From Manihot esculenta (Eukaryota; Streptophyta; Magnoliopsida; Malpighiales; Euphorbiaceae): a stretch of DNA of 64,000 nt. Made by a program: the position numbers and the translations under genes. The number at the start of each line of letters is the position of its first letter. Position 1 is the stretch's first letter. The stretch covers positions 5,768,389 through 5,832,388 of the forward strand of contig NC_035174.2 of the NCBI RefSeq assembly GCF_001659605.2, written 5' to 3'. Shown piece by piece: positions 38,358-51,651 of this stretch. The notes under the pieces were generated by a model. That model was given only the letters and a program-made list of their open reading frames with translations, was not told the origin of the DNA and did not search any database.

Positions 38358-38434
38358 GTATCTGAAGCAGTTGCCTTAAAACAGTTTCATTCTACGAGCT
38401 CAAACCAAAAGCTTGGAAACCACATGAGAAGAAA
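38358..38434. promoter_or_regulatory. Shared divergent promoter of SDH7-like and DCC1-like genes
   Basis: The start of the DCC1-like gene (38435) lies 77 bp from the upstream ATG of the SDH7-like gene, or about 257 bp from its conserved start position. The two genes point away from each other, so a bidirectional promoter or overlapping leaders is the simplest reading. No clear TATA box is seen for either direction. Confidence 0.5.
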
Positions 38435-40528
38435 ATGGCGTTGAGAGGAGCTGCCGTTGCATGCATTAGTGCAAGAAAATTTAATCATCCATCATCTATT
38501 CTTTCAATTCCTCGCTATCTCAGCCTCAGGTTTCATCATTCCTCTTCACCTCCTCTCCAGGGAAGATTTACATCATATCCCACTTTGAAAACTGGTGATC
38601 AATCACCCTCTGTGATTGACTTTCTCTTTAATTTCATCTTTTATATGTGATTTCATTTCATTTATTGATGGGCTCTTTTCTATTAGAAAAAAAAAAATAT
38701 TAGTTTACATGCTCATTAGAAAGAACTTTGAGTTTGGTTGGTTTTTGGGACTGTTTCAGAACCTCTTTAATATATGACGTCAAAAGAATCGTTGTAAGAA
38801 AGTTTTTTCGATTGTTGCAGTTGCTCTATTGTCATGTAAATGTAGATGGTCTCTTTCCAGGATTCAGGGATTCAATTCGTGCAATACATGAGGCAACCGT
38901 GGATCCTATAACCACCAAGAAACAAGATGAGAAGGAAGAATCGCAGCAGAACTGGAAAATTAAAATGCTATACGATGGAGATTGCCCTCTTTGCATGCGC
39001 GAGGTCTGCACTTAGCTCTCATTCCTGCTATTTTATTTCTTTCTTTGTTTCCTTATTTGTTTATTAGCTTAATTATATTGACAGGTCAATATGCTTAGGG
39101 AGAGGAATAAAAGCTATGGCACTATAAAGTTTGTTGATATAAGTGCAGAGGATTACTCAGCAGAGGACAATCAAGGCCTAGATTACAAAACGGTAAGTAA
39201 CTCGACCATGAATCTGCTCATGCTCACATGCGATCTGTATCAAAAGGAGATGATGATAGGATTAAAAAAAAATAAAGATAGAAACCAAGTCCATTATGGG
39301 TACTTATCTTAAAAAACCTACTCATTGAATCTGATTATTACTTGATACTGTTTTATTGGCTAGATTTTTTCGGTTTTCCTCTAAGTCGTGATGCTTGACT
39401 AACTGCACATTGTTTTGATGCTTAGCAAACTTTAGAGCAGCATTTTGTTATGTGTGCCTGGTGACAGTGACGAGTGTAGTTCATTTTGTAGGTTATGGGA
39501 AGAATTCATGCAGTCCTTTCTGATGGAACTGTGGTCACAGATGTTGAAGTATGCCTCCATTCTTAGCCTTTGTCCATCAAGTCTGCTTTCAGATTAGTAG
39601 TCCTGTTGCTATGTCCTCCTTAATGTGTCCTACTAATTGTTTCCATGAATCTTGCTGCTATAAGGTTTAGGATTTTGTGAAGTTAGTGGATGATCAAGTA
39701 AACTGTAAAAGCTAAATATCAGCTACTGATATTTGAGCTTGAACTCTAGCTCAAGTTCTCCATGAACTGATTAAAAAAAAACTTCTTGATGTCACTATTG
39801 CTGTTCTATAGAAGAGGTTCAGTTATAGATTTAGTGACATTATCAGAACAACATGATTTTGCTCTTATTAATCTATAGATTGCGAAACCCATATAAGTTG
39901 AGCTATTTCCAAAACAATTGATGTTATTGACAACTTCAGGCATTTAGAAGATTATATGAAGAAGTTGGTCTTGGATGGGTGTATGCCATTACTAAATATG
40001 AACCTGTAAGTCTCATATAATCATCTGTTGATTCCTTTTCTTCTCAATAATGTTTTATTATTGACAACATCATGCTATTTTTAGGTTGCATCAATAGCTG
40101 ATGCTGTATATGGTGTTTGGGCTAAATATCGTCTTCAAATTACTGGTAACAGCAGTATTTGCTTCTTGACTTGATTCATGGCTACTAGAATTCTGTTATT
40201 TCTTTTTCTCAGTGGAAGACTTCAGTTGTTTAATGTCAATGGCATTTTTTGGTCTTAGGCCGACCACCTCTAGAAGAAGTATTGGAAGCAAGAAAAAAGA
40301 AGGTAATAAGCAAGTGCACTGGATAGAATTCTCCAACATCTTAAATGTTAGCATTTGTTTTCTTATCTCTATGTAGTTTTCAGTTTTTATGAGATTAATC
40401 AGAAAATCAAAATAACAGTCACTCTCTTAAGCAAGTGCACTGGAAGTTATTTGGTGTTGGTTTACACACGGCTTTCTGTTTTCTTGCAGGGTGAAATATG
40501 CAATGATGACAGTGCTTGTAAGATGTGA
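38435..40528 (+). CDS. DCC1: DCC-family thiol-disulfide oxidoreductase (DCC1-like)
   Basis: Eight exons, 38435-38594, 38861-39003, 39085-39192, 39492-39548, 39940-40005, 40085-40145, 40259-40302 and 40490-40528, join in frame and encode 225 residues. The DCC motif is complete: YDGDCPLC with Cys95 and Cys98 as the redox pair. The family block FVDISAEDYSAEDNQGLDY and the later IHAVLSDGTVVTDVEAFRRLY follow. The first 50 residues are rich in Ser, Arg and His and poor in acids, fitting an organelle transit peptide. The Arabidopsis relative DCC1 is mitochondrial and affects redox state and shoot regeneration; the same here is inference. The mature enzyme should reduce or exchange disulfides. A Cys-containing short C-terminus (EICNDDSACKM) ends the protein. 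All introns are GT-AG. Confidence 0.93.
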
Positions 40529-41744
40529 ACTCCCTTCAAAGAACCAGATATTAGGATTTTTTAACAGAATCTCTATAGTTTGATCAACTTTTAATTACAT
40601 CATGTTCTGAACTTGGTCTTGAGCTCATATCCAGAAGCTGCCACAACTAAAGAAAAAGGTGTCTTCCTTTCTGATAGTGGTGGATATTCTCGATAATATA
40701 TCCTACTAGTAGTGATGTAATACGATATGTTACACAAATGCTACTGTAAATCTCAGACTTGTATATCGTTCTTATACCAAAAGTGGCTCCATGATTTGAC
40801 TCATAGTTCTCATCTCTTTTCCCATCACCCACTGTTATTCATTGTCTCGGCTCATATGCCACCGCCTACTTCCTTTCGGTTTTCTTCTCCAATATTTGCA
40901 TTTGAGGCTAGCTTTCCTTCTTGTGACTTCCAGTGGTTTTTTTTATTCGGTTTGAATGTAGTTGGGTGCTTCGTGTATTTCAGTTTGTTTTGAATCTTCT
41001 TTTTTGTTAATTGTTTCTGTTAAATTTGGTTGTCCAGTCTAGCCAGCCATTCAGGCAATGGTCAGGTACGCCCCTACATCTGAGGATTTCTTGAAGCCTC
41101 CTCCATCAAAACCATCAGAGATGGGCTCGATTAAAACTTAAAATTCTCTATGACAAATTGATGATGAAAATAAATGTTGTTATACAAAGAGTCACTATTA
41201 ACAACATCCTTTCTGCGTTGAGAATTTTGGGTGGCGAAACCCATTATCCCTACCTGCCAAAAGATGGATAAAAGCAAACTGATAGTTGTGGCCTTATCTG
41301 AAATGAAAATTTCAAGATGCCACAAAAATTTCACCTCAGCATGCCATGAATGGTGCTAATGAGCAGTTCAACGTAACAAATAGCATACAGTGCTCATCAC
41401 AGATGGATGGATATTGAAAAAATATTCAATTGCTTTTATTGCAGAAATGCACAAGTACAAAATGATAATAACATGAAAGCTACATAATTTGAAGCATAAC
41501 TGTTTTTTGCAGCTTTAACTCTTGTATTCAGGCTTGAACTTGAGCAACGCATTGCATCTACCTATGTACAGTCTAATGTCAAAAGAAAAGATTAAACTCC
41601 ACGGCATGGCCAGGACATATAAATCAGATGTATCTACAACTTCTGACGCCCACTTGACTTGAAAACTGCACACAAAATTTTTACTCAGGCAGCACTGTCT
41701 GATACTATATTCGGCCATTTGATGGTAACTTTTTCTGTATTCAA
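40529..41744. other. Convergent gap: 3' regions of DCC1-like and CBP60 genes
   Basis: Probable 3' UTR of the DCC1-like gene (first 150 bases) and of the CBP60 gene (about 41430-41744). Between them lies a T-rich stretch and a 27-codon mini-ORF at 41058. No gene is recognised. Confidence 0.5.
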
Positions 41745-44700
41745 CTAATATCTATGAAATTCTCTAACACGAGTCTTTTTTGAAGCCACATGTCTCCTAA
41801 TAGAGAACCATTTCAACACACTAGAGATCTTTGTCCATCTTCTCTGAGCCTTATCAACTGCAACAGCTGTAGAACGCGTCAATAGGAAGCCATCCAGAGC
41901 ACTTTGTAAATCAGCTGGGGGTTCCAGACTAAGATTTTGAGACTGCAGATCTGTATCAAAAAACCGCAGATGATCCTCATCACAGAAAGCTTGAGTCATG
42001 GCATCAGTGTCACATAAGAGAGGGTTGGAGACTTGGCCTGGGAAACTCAGTGTCTGATCATATCTAAGACCCATATTTTCAATACTGTGCAAAGAATAAT
42101 CATCCAAGCTACTCACACCCCCAACAGAATACATAGATGAAATGATATCTGGAGAAGCAGCATTTGGCTGTGGATAATCAAATCCACCCATCTTGTGTGA
42201 AGCCAAAACCTTGCTTCCATTAGAATTCTCTGTCCTGGGCGAATGTGAGGGGTAAGGAATGTTGGACAAGTGGGAAGAGCCATCCACAAGAGAAGCTTCA
42301 TCATCAAAAGAGATAACATCCTCAGGGTGTTCAAATGCAGCAATTACCAAAGTTTGAGCATCAACCTGATGGCAAAATTGACCCTGAGAAGCCCAAAAAA
42401 TAGAAAAACAAGTACTAAATAAAATAAAAGTTGAGGTTAAAAGAGTTGGCGTACCTTCTCAGTTTCAGACAGCTTATCTACAGGAACATACTGGCAATCA
42501 GAAAGGAGCCCCATAACTTGTCCCACAACATTGAAGACCACACCACTTTTCGGTTGAGAACCAGGAGTGCAGTATAAATACATTTTCTTATCCAGCACAC
42601 ATGTCCGTGCATGTTCTACAGTTACCTCCCACATCTTAGCGGACATACCTGTGCCAAGAACCTGCACATACCCATTAAAATCTTCATCTTAAGAAATCAC
42701 AGTAGCTAAACTTATTCAAGAAAGACGCAAAACCTTAATGAGGCATGGACACAAAACATGGCAAACTGAGGTCAAGTTTATTTCAGTTCTCAGTTTCTGG
42801 TTCTCAATTTTCATCCTTGGAGAAGTGCCTAGCAGCCAAGGACAATGATAAAATATTTCCACCTTACATGGGCTTGAGGTGTCGGCCACGGTGAAATTTA
42901 AAGCATACATGCTTATTGGTATTGATCAGTTATACAAAAATAAGGTGCTGACATCAATCAAGATACTGCTTTCAACTTAGTCACTAACAAAACAATCTCA
43001 ATTTCCTTTATAAGTTTCTTAAGTTGAGAAGGCGTTCCAGTTATGAATAGGCAAGGTTTTTCTTTAACCAATTTCTGACTTTCAAGAAGACATTTTATTA
43101 TTTTCCAATTTAAAAATAAAATATTACGAGGTCATAAATGCAGGATTCTGAAAAGTAAATAACTTACGAAAACTGTGCTAGGTCCCCAATAATTTGAATG
43201 GAAGATAATAAAAAGCATCACAAAGGTATAATTTACAAATTACAACTTATGAGATAAAAGCAATAAATCTTACGTGGCGAAGCCTTTGAGGATCTATAAA
43301 GAGCTGAGTCAGGAAATCTTTCACAGTGTTGATATTTTCCCTACTCAATCGCTTATGGAAAGCCCCATCTTTTCCAATCTTTTCTAATCTCCATACCTCA
43401 TCAAACAGCGATGGAGGGTGGTGCTTCTTGTACACTGCAACCAAAAACAAATGGTGAAAACAAAATTCACTTCTATCTAATTCTCATGATTACTAAACTA
43501 AAACCTTTTCTCCTCATAACTTTTGGACTTCCCAGAATGCATCAGTTCATACAGTTTACCTGACAGCCAACATCAGTATCTCAATGTTATCAATTCAGAA
43601 AGTCTAAATAAGACATCCACCTCCCTGGCTGAGGGAGGCACTTTTTGTAAAAGTCACATTTATAGCCATATCTCATAAGCATGCTCATCAAATAATTTTC
43701 AATAGTTTCATCGGAGTCAATTTCTAAGATATTTAGTCACAGAATGATTCCGACTGACCATTCTACAGAATAGTTTTTTTTTCCCCAATGAGTTTCAATT
43801 TTCACTTTTATTTTGCAAGTAAAAACTAAAGTGCTTTAGATTCTGTGATATTTATACCCTTACTAATCAAATATGAATGCATGAATCAGTACTCACATTC
43901 TCCTCGGTGATCCCTGACAATAAAAGATTCTGTCTTTGCCTCCCTCACATTAATTCCATCAAAATTATCCACAAATCTTGCCCCAAGCCTGAACCTACGG
44001 CTTCTAGTCCAGCTCGAATTATCTGTAAATGAAATTTCACCCACTATACCAATGCCCTCACTTAGATTCAGAAAAACATCTCCTGTAAGAAGGGGCTTCT
44101 TTCCTTCTCTCTCTCTGACAATGTTATTCTTGAACTCATCATGCGCCCAATTGTCACCCTCATCACCATCAAAATCACCTTCAAGAACCACAATTTCCAC
44201 CTTGGCAGAAGCTTCAGGGCCAGAATTAACTATTTCCCCAGTAAGAATATCAATTAAAGCTACTTTTATGGCAGAATATTCTTCTCCTTCAATTCGAGCA
44301 CCAGTGAACACTGGAAGAGAGAGGTTGTTTGAGAATTGCAGTTTTAAGCTTCTTAATTCAGAATAATCTTTTTCTTCTCCATTATTTCTGTGCACACAAA
44401 AAGAAAAGAAGGGAAAAAGAATTGCTTATAAGACTGTAGCGCCAGGGATTAAGAGACATTACTAGCTTCTAAGAGCACACATTTCTCGCTACTTCTTCCT
44501 AGTGCCCTCACATGGATGGATAAAGTTTTCAAAACCTTCAGAAAATTGATTCTTACCGTTTAAAGTTGGCCAAATGTTTTTTAAGAGCTAATTCAATTTC
44601 TTCTTTGACCTGTAAATGCAAAATATGGAAGACTGGTCATCAATATACAATCAAAAGGATTCCATGTATTATTCACAAAGAGCAACAGTAAAAGGGAGGT

Positions 44701-45791
44701 CATCAAGTTAACTAAACTATAGGATTTGCAAGCATTCCTGTTATCTACAATTGCTAAAGCAAATTGAACAAAAGATTGACAAACTCTTAATTAAATATGA
44801 ATTCCATGAAATTGATGATGCCCATGACACTCATGAAATAACTTGAAGTGTATGTTTCAAATTTCAGTTTACTTTTCATTGCAACTCTATTTTAACCTAG
44901 AGTTCCAGGTGGCTTAAAACCTCACTTAGTGAAAAAGACACCAGCCCATCATGCAAAAAGAAATATGCTCAATTGCCAACATATCCCTTTCCAAAGGAAA
45001 TTGTGGATTAATAAATTATCATGGGAACACACATACCACCCTGCGAATCAATGGCTCCAAAACTGGTTCCAACAAATGGTGGGCTGATTGCATCTTAATC
45101 ACCTCCTGAACCACACTTAACATTAAAAAGAAGTAAATTAGTTGCTGAAAGAGCAAGTCAAGAAAACCATTACAAGCAAAATTTTTAATAGCCATTAAGA
45201 TCCAAAGAAAAGGTATTGACAAGAATGATCTTTTGTAAAGAAACGTTTGTTAATTACCAAAAATTATCAACAGAAATACATTCACGTTCCACTACAAAAA
45301 GCACAGTTCACACCAATTTTCATGAAGTTGATACACAAAGTAGAAAATTCATTAATTGAACTCACAAGCACCATTCCCCCGTGCAATTTAGAGATCCTAA
45401 TGTCTCTTTAACAGAACAACCAAAATCAATTTCTCTAAATAACATGCTTAAAGAAAATCAGTAATCAAGTCCATCCAAAATTTAAATTTTTCTCATAAAA
45501 TTTCAACGATACTCATCATGGGCAAAGCACACTTGCAAGCAATTTCAACTAAGGTGGCAAGGTTTTGACTTGTGTTTCAACTTTCATCATAGAACACAAA
45601 CTTAGTAATTACAATCTCAATCAAGTTTAGAAACTGAACAAAACCCAATTCGTCTCATTCATAAAATCACAATCCAACAAATTAAGAAAAAAAAAAACTC
45701 ACTTCTTCAAATTAAACCTCCTCCTCTTCTCCTCAGTATTATTCCCTTCCGGACGAGACTTGGGCTCCTCAGGCTGCCTCTTCTGCGACAT
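41745..45791 (-). CDS. CBP60: Calmodulin-binding protein 60 (CBP60) family transcription factor
   Basis: Seven exons, 45791-45703, 45115-45037, 44609-44557, 44387-43897, 43434-43274, 42661-42455 and 42365-41745, give 566 residues, normal for the family. After a basic start ([20 protein letters not shown]) comes the helix VVQEVIKM, then [22 protein letters not shown]. The CBP60 DNA-binding core covers about residues 75-240 ([45 protein letters not shown]). It continues through the central YKKHHPPSL and [17 protein letters not shown] blocks. A Ser/Asp-rich tail ends in [19 protein letters not shown], a plausible amphipathic calmodulin-binding helix. CBP60 proteins act in the nucleus, several regulating salicylate synthesis and immunity, others growth. 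Which paralog this is cannot be settled here; the short N-terminus suggests the CBP60A-D side rather than SARD1/CBP60g. All introns are GT-AG. Confidence 0.93.
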
Positions 45792-46330
45792 TATGACAAC
45801 CCAAAACAAAACCAAACCCGACCCCCAACAACATCAACAGCAAAACACTATCTGTTGCTGGTAGGCAATAAAAAGAAACAGCGATCATCAACGAGGCCAA
45901 CAACAGAAAGAGACAAAGAGACCAACATGCGGCACGCAGGAAGAAGAATAAAAGAGGAAGAAGGCAATCAATTATCTATGTGCAGATAGAACGAAAACGG
46001 GTATTTTATATGAAGGCAATAATTGCTACTTAATTACCTGCATCCAACAACAACCAAAAAAAAAAAAAAAGTTCTGGTGTTGTGCTTCTGATTTGAAGCT
46101 GATGTGGGTCTGTCATGCATGTATATATACATGTATGGATGCATGTGTGTATGTATATGTATGAGGTATGTGTACCTAGTTGCTGCTATCCGTTATCTGG
46201 GTTTGGCGGCATCTGCTTTGGCTCTTCGCTCATCTTCGAGGCTCGTCCTTCTGCAGTGAAATCGTTTACAGTAAAGTAAACTGATTACTCCGTTTCGATA
46301 AGACAGAGACGGAGAGGAGGCATCTGTGTG
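45792..46330 (-). promoter_or_regulatory. CBP60 leader and promoter region
   Basis: In minus sense this is a purine/pyrimidine-skewed leader upstream of the start at 45791, with a poly-A run near 46060. A TATG/TGTA-type simple repeat covers about 46115-46180 (plus strand). It becomes AT-rich beyond 46390. No single core promoter element can be chosen with confidence. Confidence 0.4.
46115..46180. repeat. Degenerate TATG/TGTA simple repeat
   Basis: Alternating pyrimidine-purine sequence with many ATGTATG units in the CBP60 upstream region; such tracts are often length-polymorphic. Confidence 0.6.
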
Positions 46331-49300
46331 GCCCACACAAAGCGCGTTATCAGTGGGTCCGTACATTCCTACGCGGTTTTCGGGTTAAGAATGACTTTTT
46401 TTTTTTTTTTAAATTAATAATAATTTTTTTAGATGAACTAGCATTTAAAAGATATTAAAATAATTTATTTATTTATGAGTTAGAAAATCTTTTGGTTCAT
46501 AATAAATTAGATTTCATAAATCTAAGAAATTTTTAAATTAGGATTTTTTAGAGTTTAAATTAGGACTTTTTAGAGTTTAAATATGGATTTAACTAATATT
46601 AATTTTAAAATGTAAATCAATAACGAATTTGACATGTAAACCAATTTTAAGATTTAACTACAATTACAATAAAATTTAAAAAAATGTGGTCTAAAATTAA
46701 AAATATTAGTTATAATTATAATTAACGTAAAATTTTAAATTTTTATATTCAATTATATAAATAATTTAAAAGTTAATAAAAAATTTATTATATAAAATTA
46801 AAATTTTTAATTATAACATAACTAGTAAAATTTGAGTATTATATTTGGAATGGACATTTATAATTTAAGAAAAATTTCTGTTTACCTACACTGACGTATC
46901 ATGTAATTGCAATAAATATTTTATATAAAATTCAGTCGTGCTGATTTGATTGATAACGACAACTTCTTTTTTTTCCGTGAGATCGTACAGTCAGTACTTA
47001 AATTAAGAATTACTTATTCTTTTAAAAAAAATTATTATTTAGTATTTAAATATAAAAATATTTTTTTAATTTTAAAAAAAATATATTAAAATAATAAAAA
47101 ATAAAAAATTTATTAAAAAATTTAATCAATTAAATTAAATTAAATTAAATCGAATAAATTAATTTAATTCAATTTAATTTTTATTAAAAATTAATTTAAT
47201 TTAATTTTTATAAATATTAAAATTTTATAAATTAGATTCCTGAATTTTGAATCGAATCAACATGATACTCATTTTTAATTAAAATATTAATAATATGTTA
47301 AAAAATATATTAATTATTTTTTATTAATTTTAATTATTAAATATTAAAATTAATTATTTTAATTTTTATAAAATTAAATTACTGACTATTAAATTTTTTT
47401 CTATTATCAAAATTAAATAATAAAATATTTAATATTTCAAATTAAAAAAATTAATTAATAATTTTTTAAATTAATTAATGATTTTTTTAAATTAGGAAAT
47501 GTTGGTCCACTCCCAATCAATAAGTATACAGCCACGTGTAAAATCAACATTTTAAAACGATAAATCAGTTTATAACTATTTAAAAGTTGCTTGCTGCTTA
47601 CATGTGCTTACGTCATGATGTGGGTAATCAACGATTAGTATTTTTTAAGGATATTATTAGTATAAAATAGTTATAATCCAGTATCTAGAATTCATTACAA
47701 TAAAAGACTGTGTTTTATACTCTATTTTGAAAATTAAATTAAAAATATATATTTTAATATCAAATTACACATTTTTATTTTAAAATTATCCATTCCTTTA
47801 AAAAAAATCAATCCATTTCACACAGCCCCTCAAACGAAGCCCATCTTTCAAAGCCCAAACCAAGCAAATAACTGACAATTTGCTGAACACTTCGGCACAT
47901 TATCTTACTTTAGTTCAGAAACTGAAATTATTTGATAAACAAAAATTTAAAATTTCAGTATCTAATTTCTCTATTCAAAAATTAAAAAAAAAAAAACATT
48001 TAATTTAATAACATGTGTATTGAGTATGAATTACAATTGAAGCTAAAGCAATCATTATCAGAATATCCAAACCTCACTTCCAGGAATCTTCCTTTGTCTT
48101 CATTCCTAAAAATTTTTTCCAACATTATAAATTGCAAGTAAACAATGGAGAAAGCAACCCTCTTCTCCAAATTCCATAACTATCCATGTAATTTTCACAT
48201 GGGATGATAAGTAAAGTAAAGAGATGATAGTAGCAGTGGAGATAGGAAGGATCTCAATGTCCTGTAACAGTTTTCTACGTCAATTATTGGAAAACAACAA
48301 CAATTTTACATTGGCAAACTACTTTCCAGGAACGTTCTTCCATTTAGAATTATGTTTTTCCATGCACAAACAAGAACACGTGATTCTAATAATATTATAG
48401 TGTTTGATTATGCAATAGGCAAATATTTTAATATCATTTTTCTAAAATTTATTTTTATATATTTTTTTTAATAGAGATTTAAGGTGAATCTATTGATAGA
48501 GTGATATGCTTTTTGACTATTTATATATAATATTATAGTGTTTGATTATGCAATCCAATTAAAATTTGACATTAAATGGATTTGATATGATTAAATCTAA
48601 GCTCGGGAACATTTTTTTTAATCTATAGTCATGATCTATTAAATAAAACAAAGAATAAAAATGGTAAAATCAACATGCATAAAAGATAATATAAATATTT
48701 TTTTTAAAAAAATAGCTTTTAATATAGTTAATTTAATCAAAAAATATATGGTAATTTGAGTTTAATTTCAAATCGAATTAAATTAAATAAATCGAAAATT
48801 AAAATGTTAATACTTGATTGAAATAATTATAAATTTTTTTTATATATTATAAAAAATAATTTATTCATTAATTAGTTCTTATTAATTTTTTTAATTAAAA
48901 TTGAAATAATTAAAATTTTAAAAAAATTAAATAAAATTAAAAATTAAAAAATTAAAATTAAAATTTTAAATTAATTTAATTTAATAAAATTTTTAATTCA
49001 AACGAAATATAACTCACCGATAATTAAATTAATATATTAATAAAAATAAAATAAATTAACATAAATAGACAATAGAGAAATATAAGTACACAATAATTAC
49101 CGGAACTGTTGAGAGTAATAACATATGTATGTATTTCCAATATTTTTGTGTTTAGTCATTTATCTAGTTTATGTACAAGTATGTAACAATTTTGATTTAA
49201 AAAATATTATTTTGAAAAATTTTAAATCAACGTAAAATTAGAAGTAAACCAAATCTAACTATTTAAAAAAATTAAAATTAAAATTAAACCGATCGTCCAA

Positions 49301-51530
49301 AGCCTAAATAGTTAAATTTTGATGTTCGTACTTTTTAAATTTATCCTGTAAAAAAAAATCGATTTAATTTAATTGAATTTATTCTATTAATTTTATTTGA
49401 AAAAAAATTATTACAATAAACAATCACGTGTGTGGTCAGGCAATGACGAGCGGTGACCAAATGAGTTGGGCGGTCCGTAAAAGTTTGTGGAATATAAAGT
49501 TCATTATGCAGATTAATACGTCAAGTGGGTCCATGTGTTTGAAACTCCCTCCGCCCTCCCAAATTTCAGTTTGCCTCCATTTCATGTCATGAGATTTTTT
49601 TTTGCCTTCACTTGTCTCTAGAAATCCCTTGAGTTTGAAACATATAATTTTTTATTCGAATGGGATAAAAATATTGTCTATAATTAATGTGATAGCATTA
49701 TCGTAGAGATGAATATTCGTATAGTAATTTTTATTACTGAATATTTTTTTATATAGTTTCATTTATAAAAAAATATATAAGCCTAAATAAATAAGTATTA
49801 TTAAATAGGATTTAAAGATATATAAAAAAAAATACACCTTAAAACCTTAATTTGAATTAAGAAAATTTGATCTAGTTGAGGATTTAAATTCTAAATAGTT
49901 AAAATTTATTCGGTGTTACTTCTAGTAACATATTAGATAGTCCAAAAAGAATCATATGAAATAAAAAGATACTTCAGTAAAGCATAAAAAAAATTATTAA
50001 ACACATATTAGAGTATTGTCGAAAATCATCAAAGAGAAATTCAAATTCATCAATCGTTCTAGGAGATATAAGAACTAACCACAAGAACACAGATCCAGCA
50101 ACACTAGAGAGAAGCCATCGTAGAGAAATGAGAATTCAACCTTCAGATTGATAAAATTACTACACCCATAGTTAAAAGAGATAATATGCAATCCATTAAA
50201 AGTTAGAAGAAGAGACGATTAATGACAAGCTCTAAACAAATAGATCAAGACTAAAACTGAGTAGTAGCTTATTATTTAGATTATGGTGACTACATCACCT
50301 AAAACTACGAGAAGTAACATACAATCCAACTAAAAAACTGATCCGTTGCCTCTCCTTACTCACTGAACAAAAATCATCGAATTATCATGAGTTGAGAGCC
50401 GACAACCTAAAATAAAGAAGACAAAATCAATAATAGGAGGAGAAAAAAAAAAAGTCTAACTAAGAGTCCTCCACCTTAAACACCAATAAAAACAAGAAAA
50501 AAAAAGAGATATATACACCCACCCAATCGTGGAGAGGATAAATTCACGATCATACATGGAATATTTTCCCATCTAGAGAGACAGAGAAGCCTCCCAAGAG
50601 GCACAGTTTCAAGGAGAATGACAGATTCTCTCTACCAAATTAATTCATACATTTTAGTATAAACAATAATTTTCTTAAACATATTTTAATGTGAAGTTAA
50701 ATGAATAAATAATTTGAATTAATAATATAAAGAAATTTTTACTTTAGACGAATTGAACGTAATTTCTGAGCAAGCTTTATTATTTTAGACTCATCTTGAT
50801 AAAGTGTGTAGTTAAATTTAAACTATCAAATTTTCATTTAGAACTATTTTGAAAAATAATTACTACAACTTTTTTTTAAACTTTTTTTTCCAGCTTAATT
50901 ATTTTTACCTTTTTTTTTAAACAACCTCCTTTCAAAAAAATAACTGTAAATTTCCACTAATATTTAATTAATTACAAAATCGGAATCAAATTCCTTTTTA
51001 AAGTGCCTGTTTTGCTTATATAAATGTGAAAATGAAATCAAAATTATGTTGTCGTTACTGAAAATTTATATATATTAAATAATATTTTAATTTGAAAATA
51101 ACAACTCATTGTTCAAGTAAAATAAAAATATATATAGAAGCTAACATTATTATCACTCTAATATTTTAAAATTAAGTAAATAATAATTTAGTTTCTATAT
51201 TTTAATGAAACTTATAGTCTAATTTTTATATTTTTGAATAAAAATATTTACAGAATTCTCATTTTCTTGATATGATAAAGATAATAAAAAATTTAAAATA
51301 TCAATTAAATTAAATTTAAATTGATTAATATGCGTTTTAAAAGTGATGCAATTATGCATTCACAGATTTAATCTAGTCTAATGATAAATATACCTAAATA
51401 GATTTAAAAAATTTTAGATTTTGCTATCCGATCATATTTAAAAAGAAAAAGTGATGCAATTATGATAGATTTAATAAGAAAGAGAGCTAAAGAGTCAAAA
51501 CACATTATCAGAAAGCCCATCAGCCCAACT
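46331..51530. other. Long AT-rich intergenic region
   Basis: About 5 kb of very AT-rich DNA dominated by TTAAAT-like words, with no credible ORF. 47000-47480 and 48700-49020 are almost pure A/T. A 26-bp direct repeat occurs at 48391 and 48529. Two islands of more balanced composition, 49430-49640 and 49980-50640, may be decayed transposon pieces. No protein domain is recognised. Confidence 0.6.
48391..48554. repeat. 26-bp direct repeat pair
   Basis: The 26-bp word beginning AATATTATAGTG and ending GATTATGCAAT occurs at 48391-48416 and 48529-48554, 138 bp apart, without mismatch. This suggests a small local duplication. Confidence 0.7.
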
Positions 51531-51651
51531 CATCTGCGCTGGAGCTGAAAGTTGCAGAGAATCCTAAAAGATAAACAGCAGATAGCCCAATCCACCATTA
51601 AATATTTTACATGTACTGTCGCACACTCCAAAGGAAGAGAAGCTATGCAGC

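Noticed and set aside
41058..41141. 27-codon ORF (MVRYAPTSEDF...) between DCC1-like and CBP60
   Set aside because: Too short, no recognised motif and no clear splice link to another exon; probably within 3' flanking sequence.
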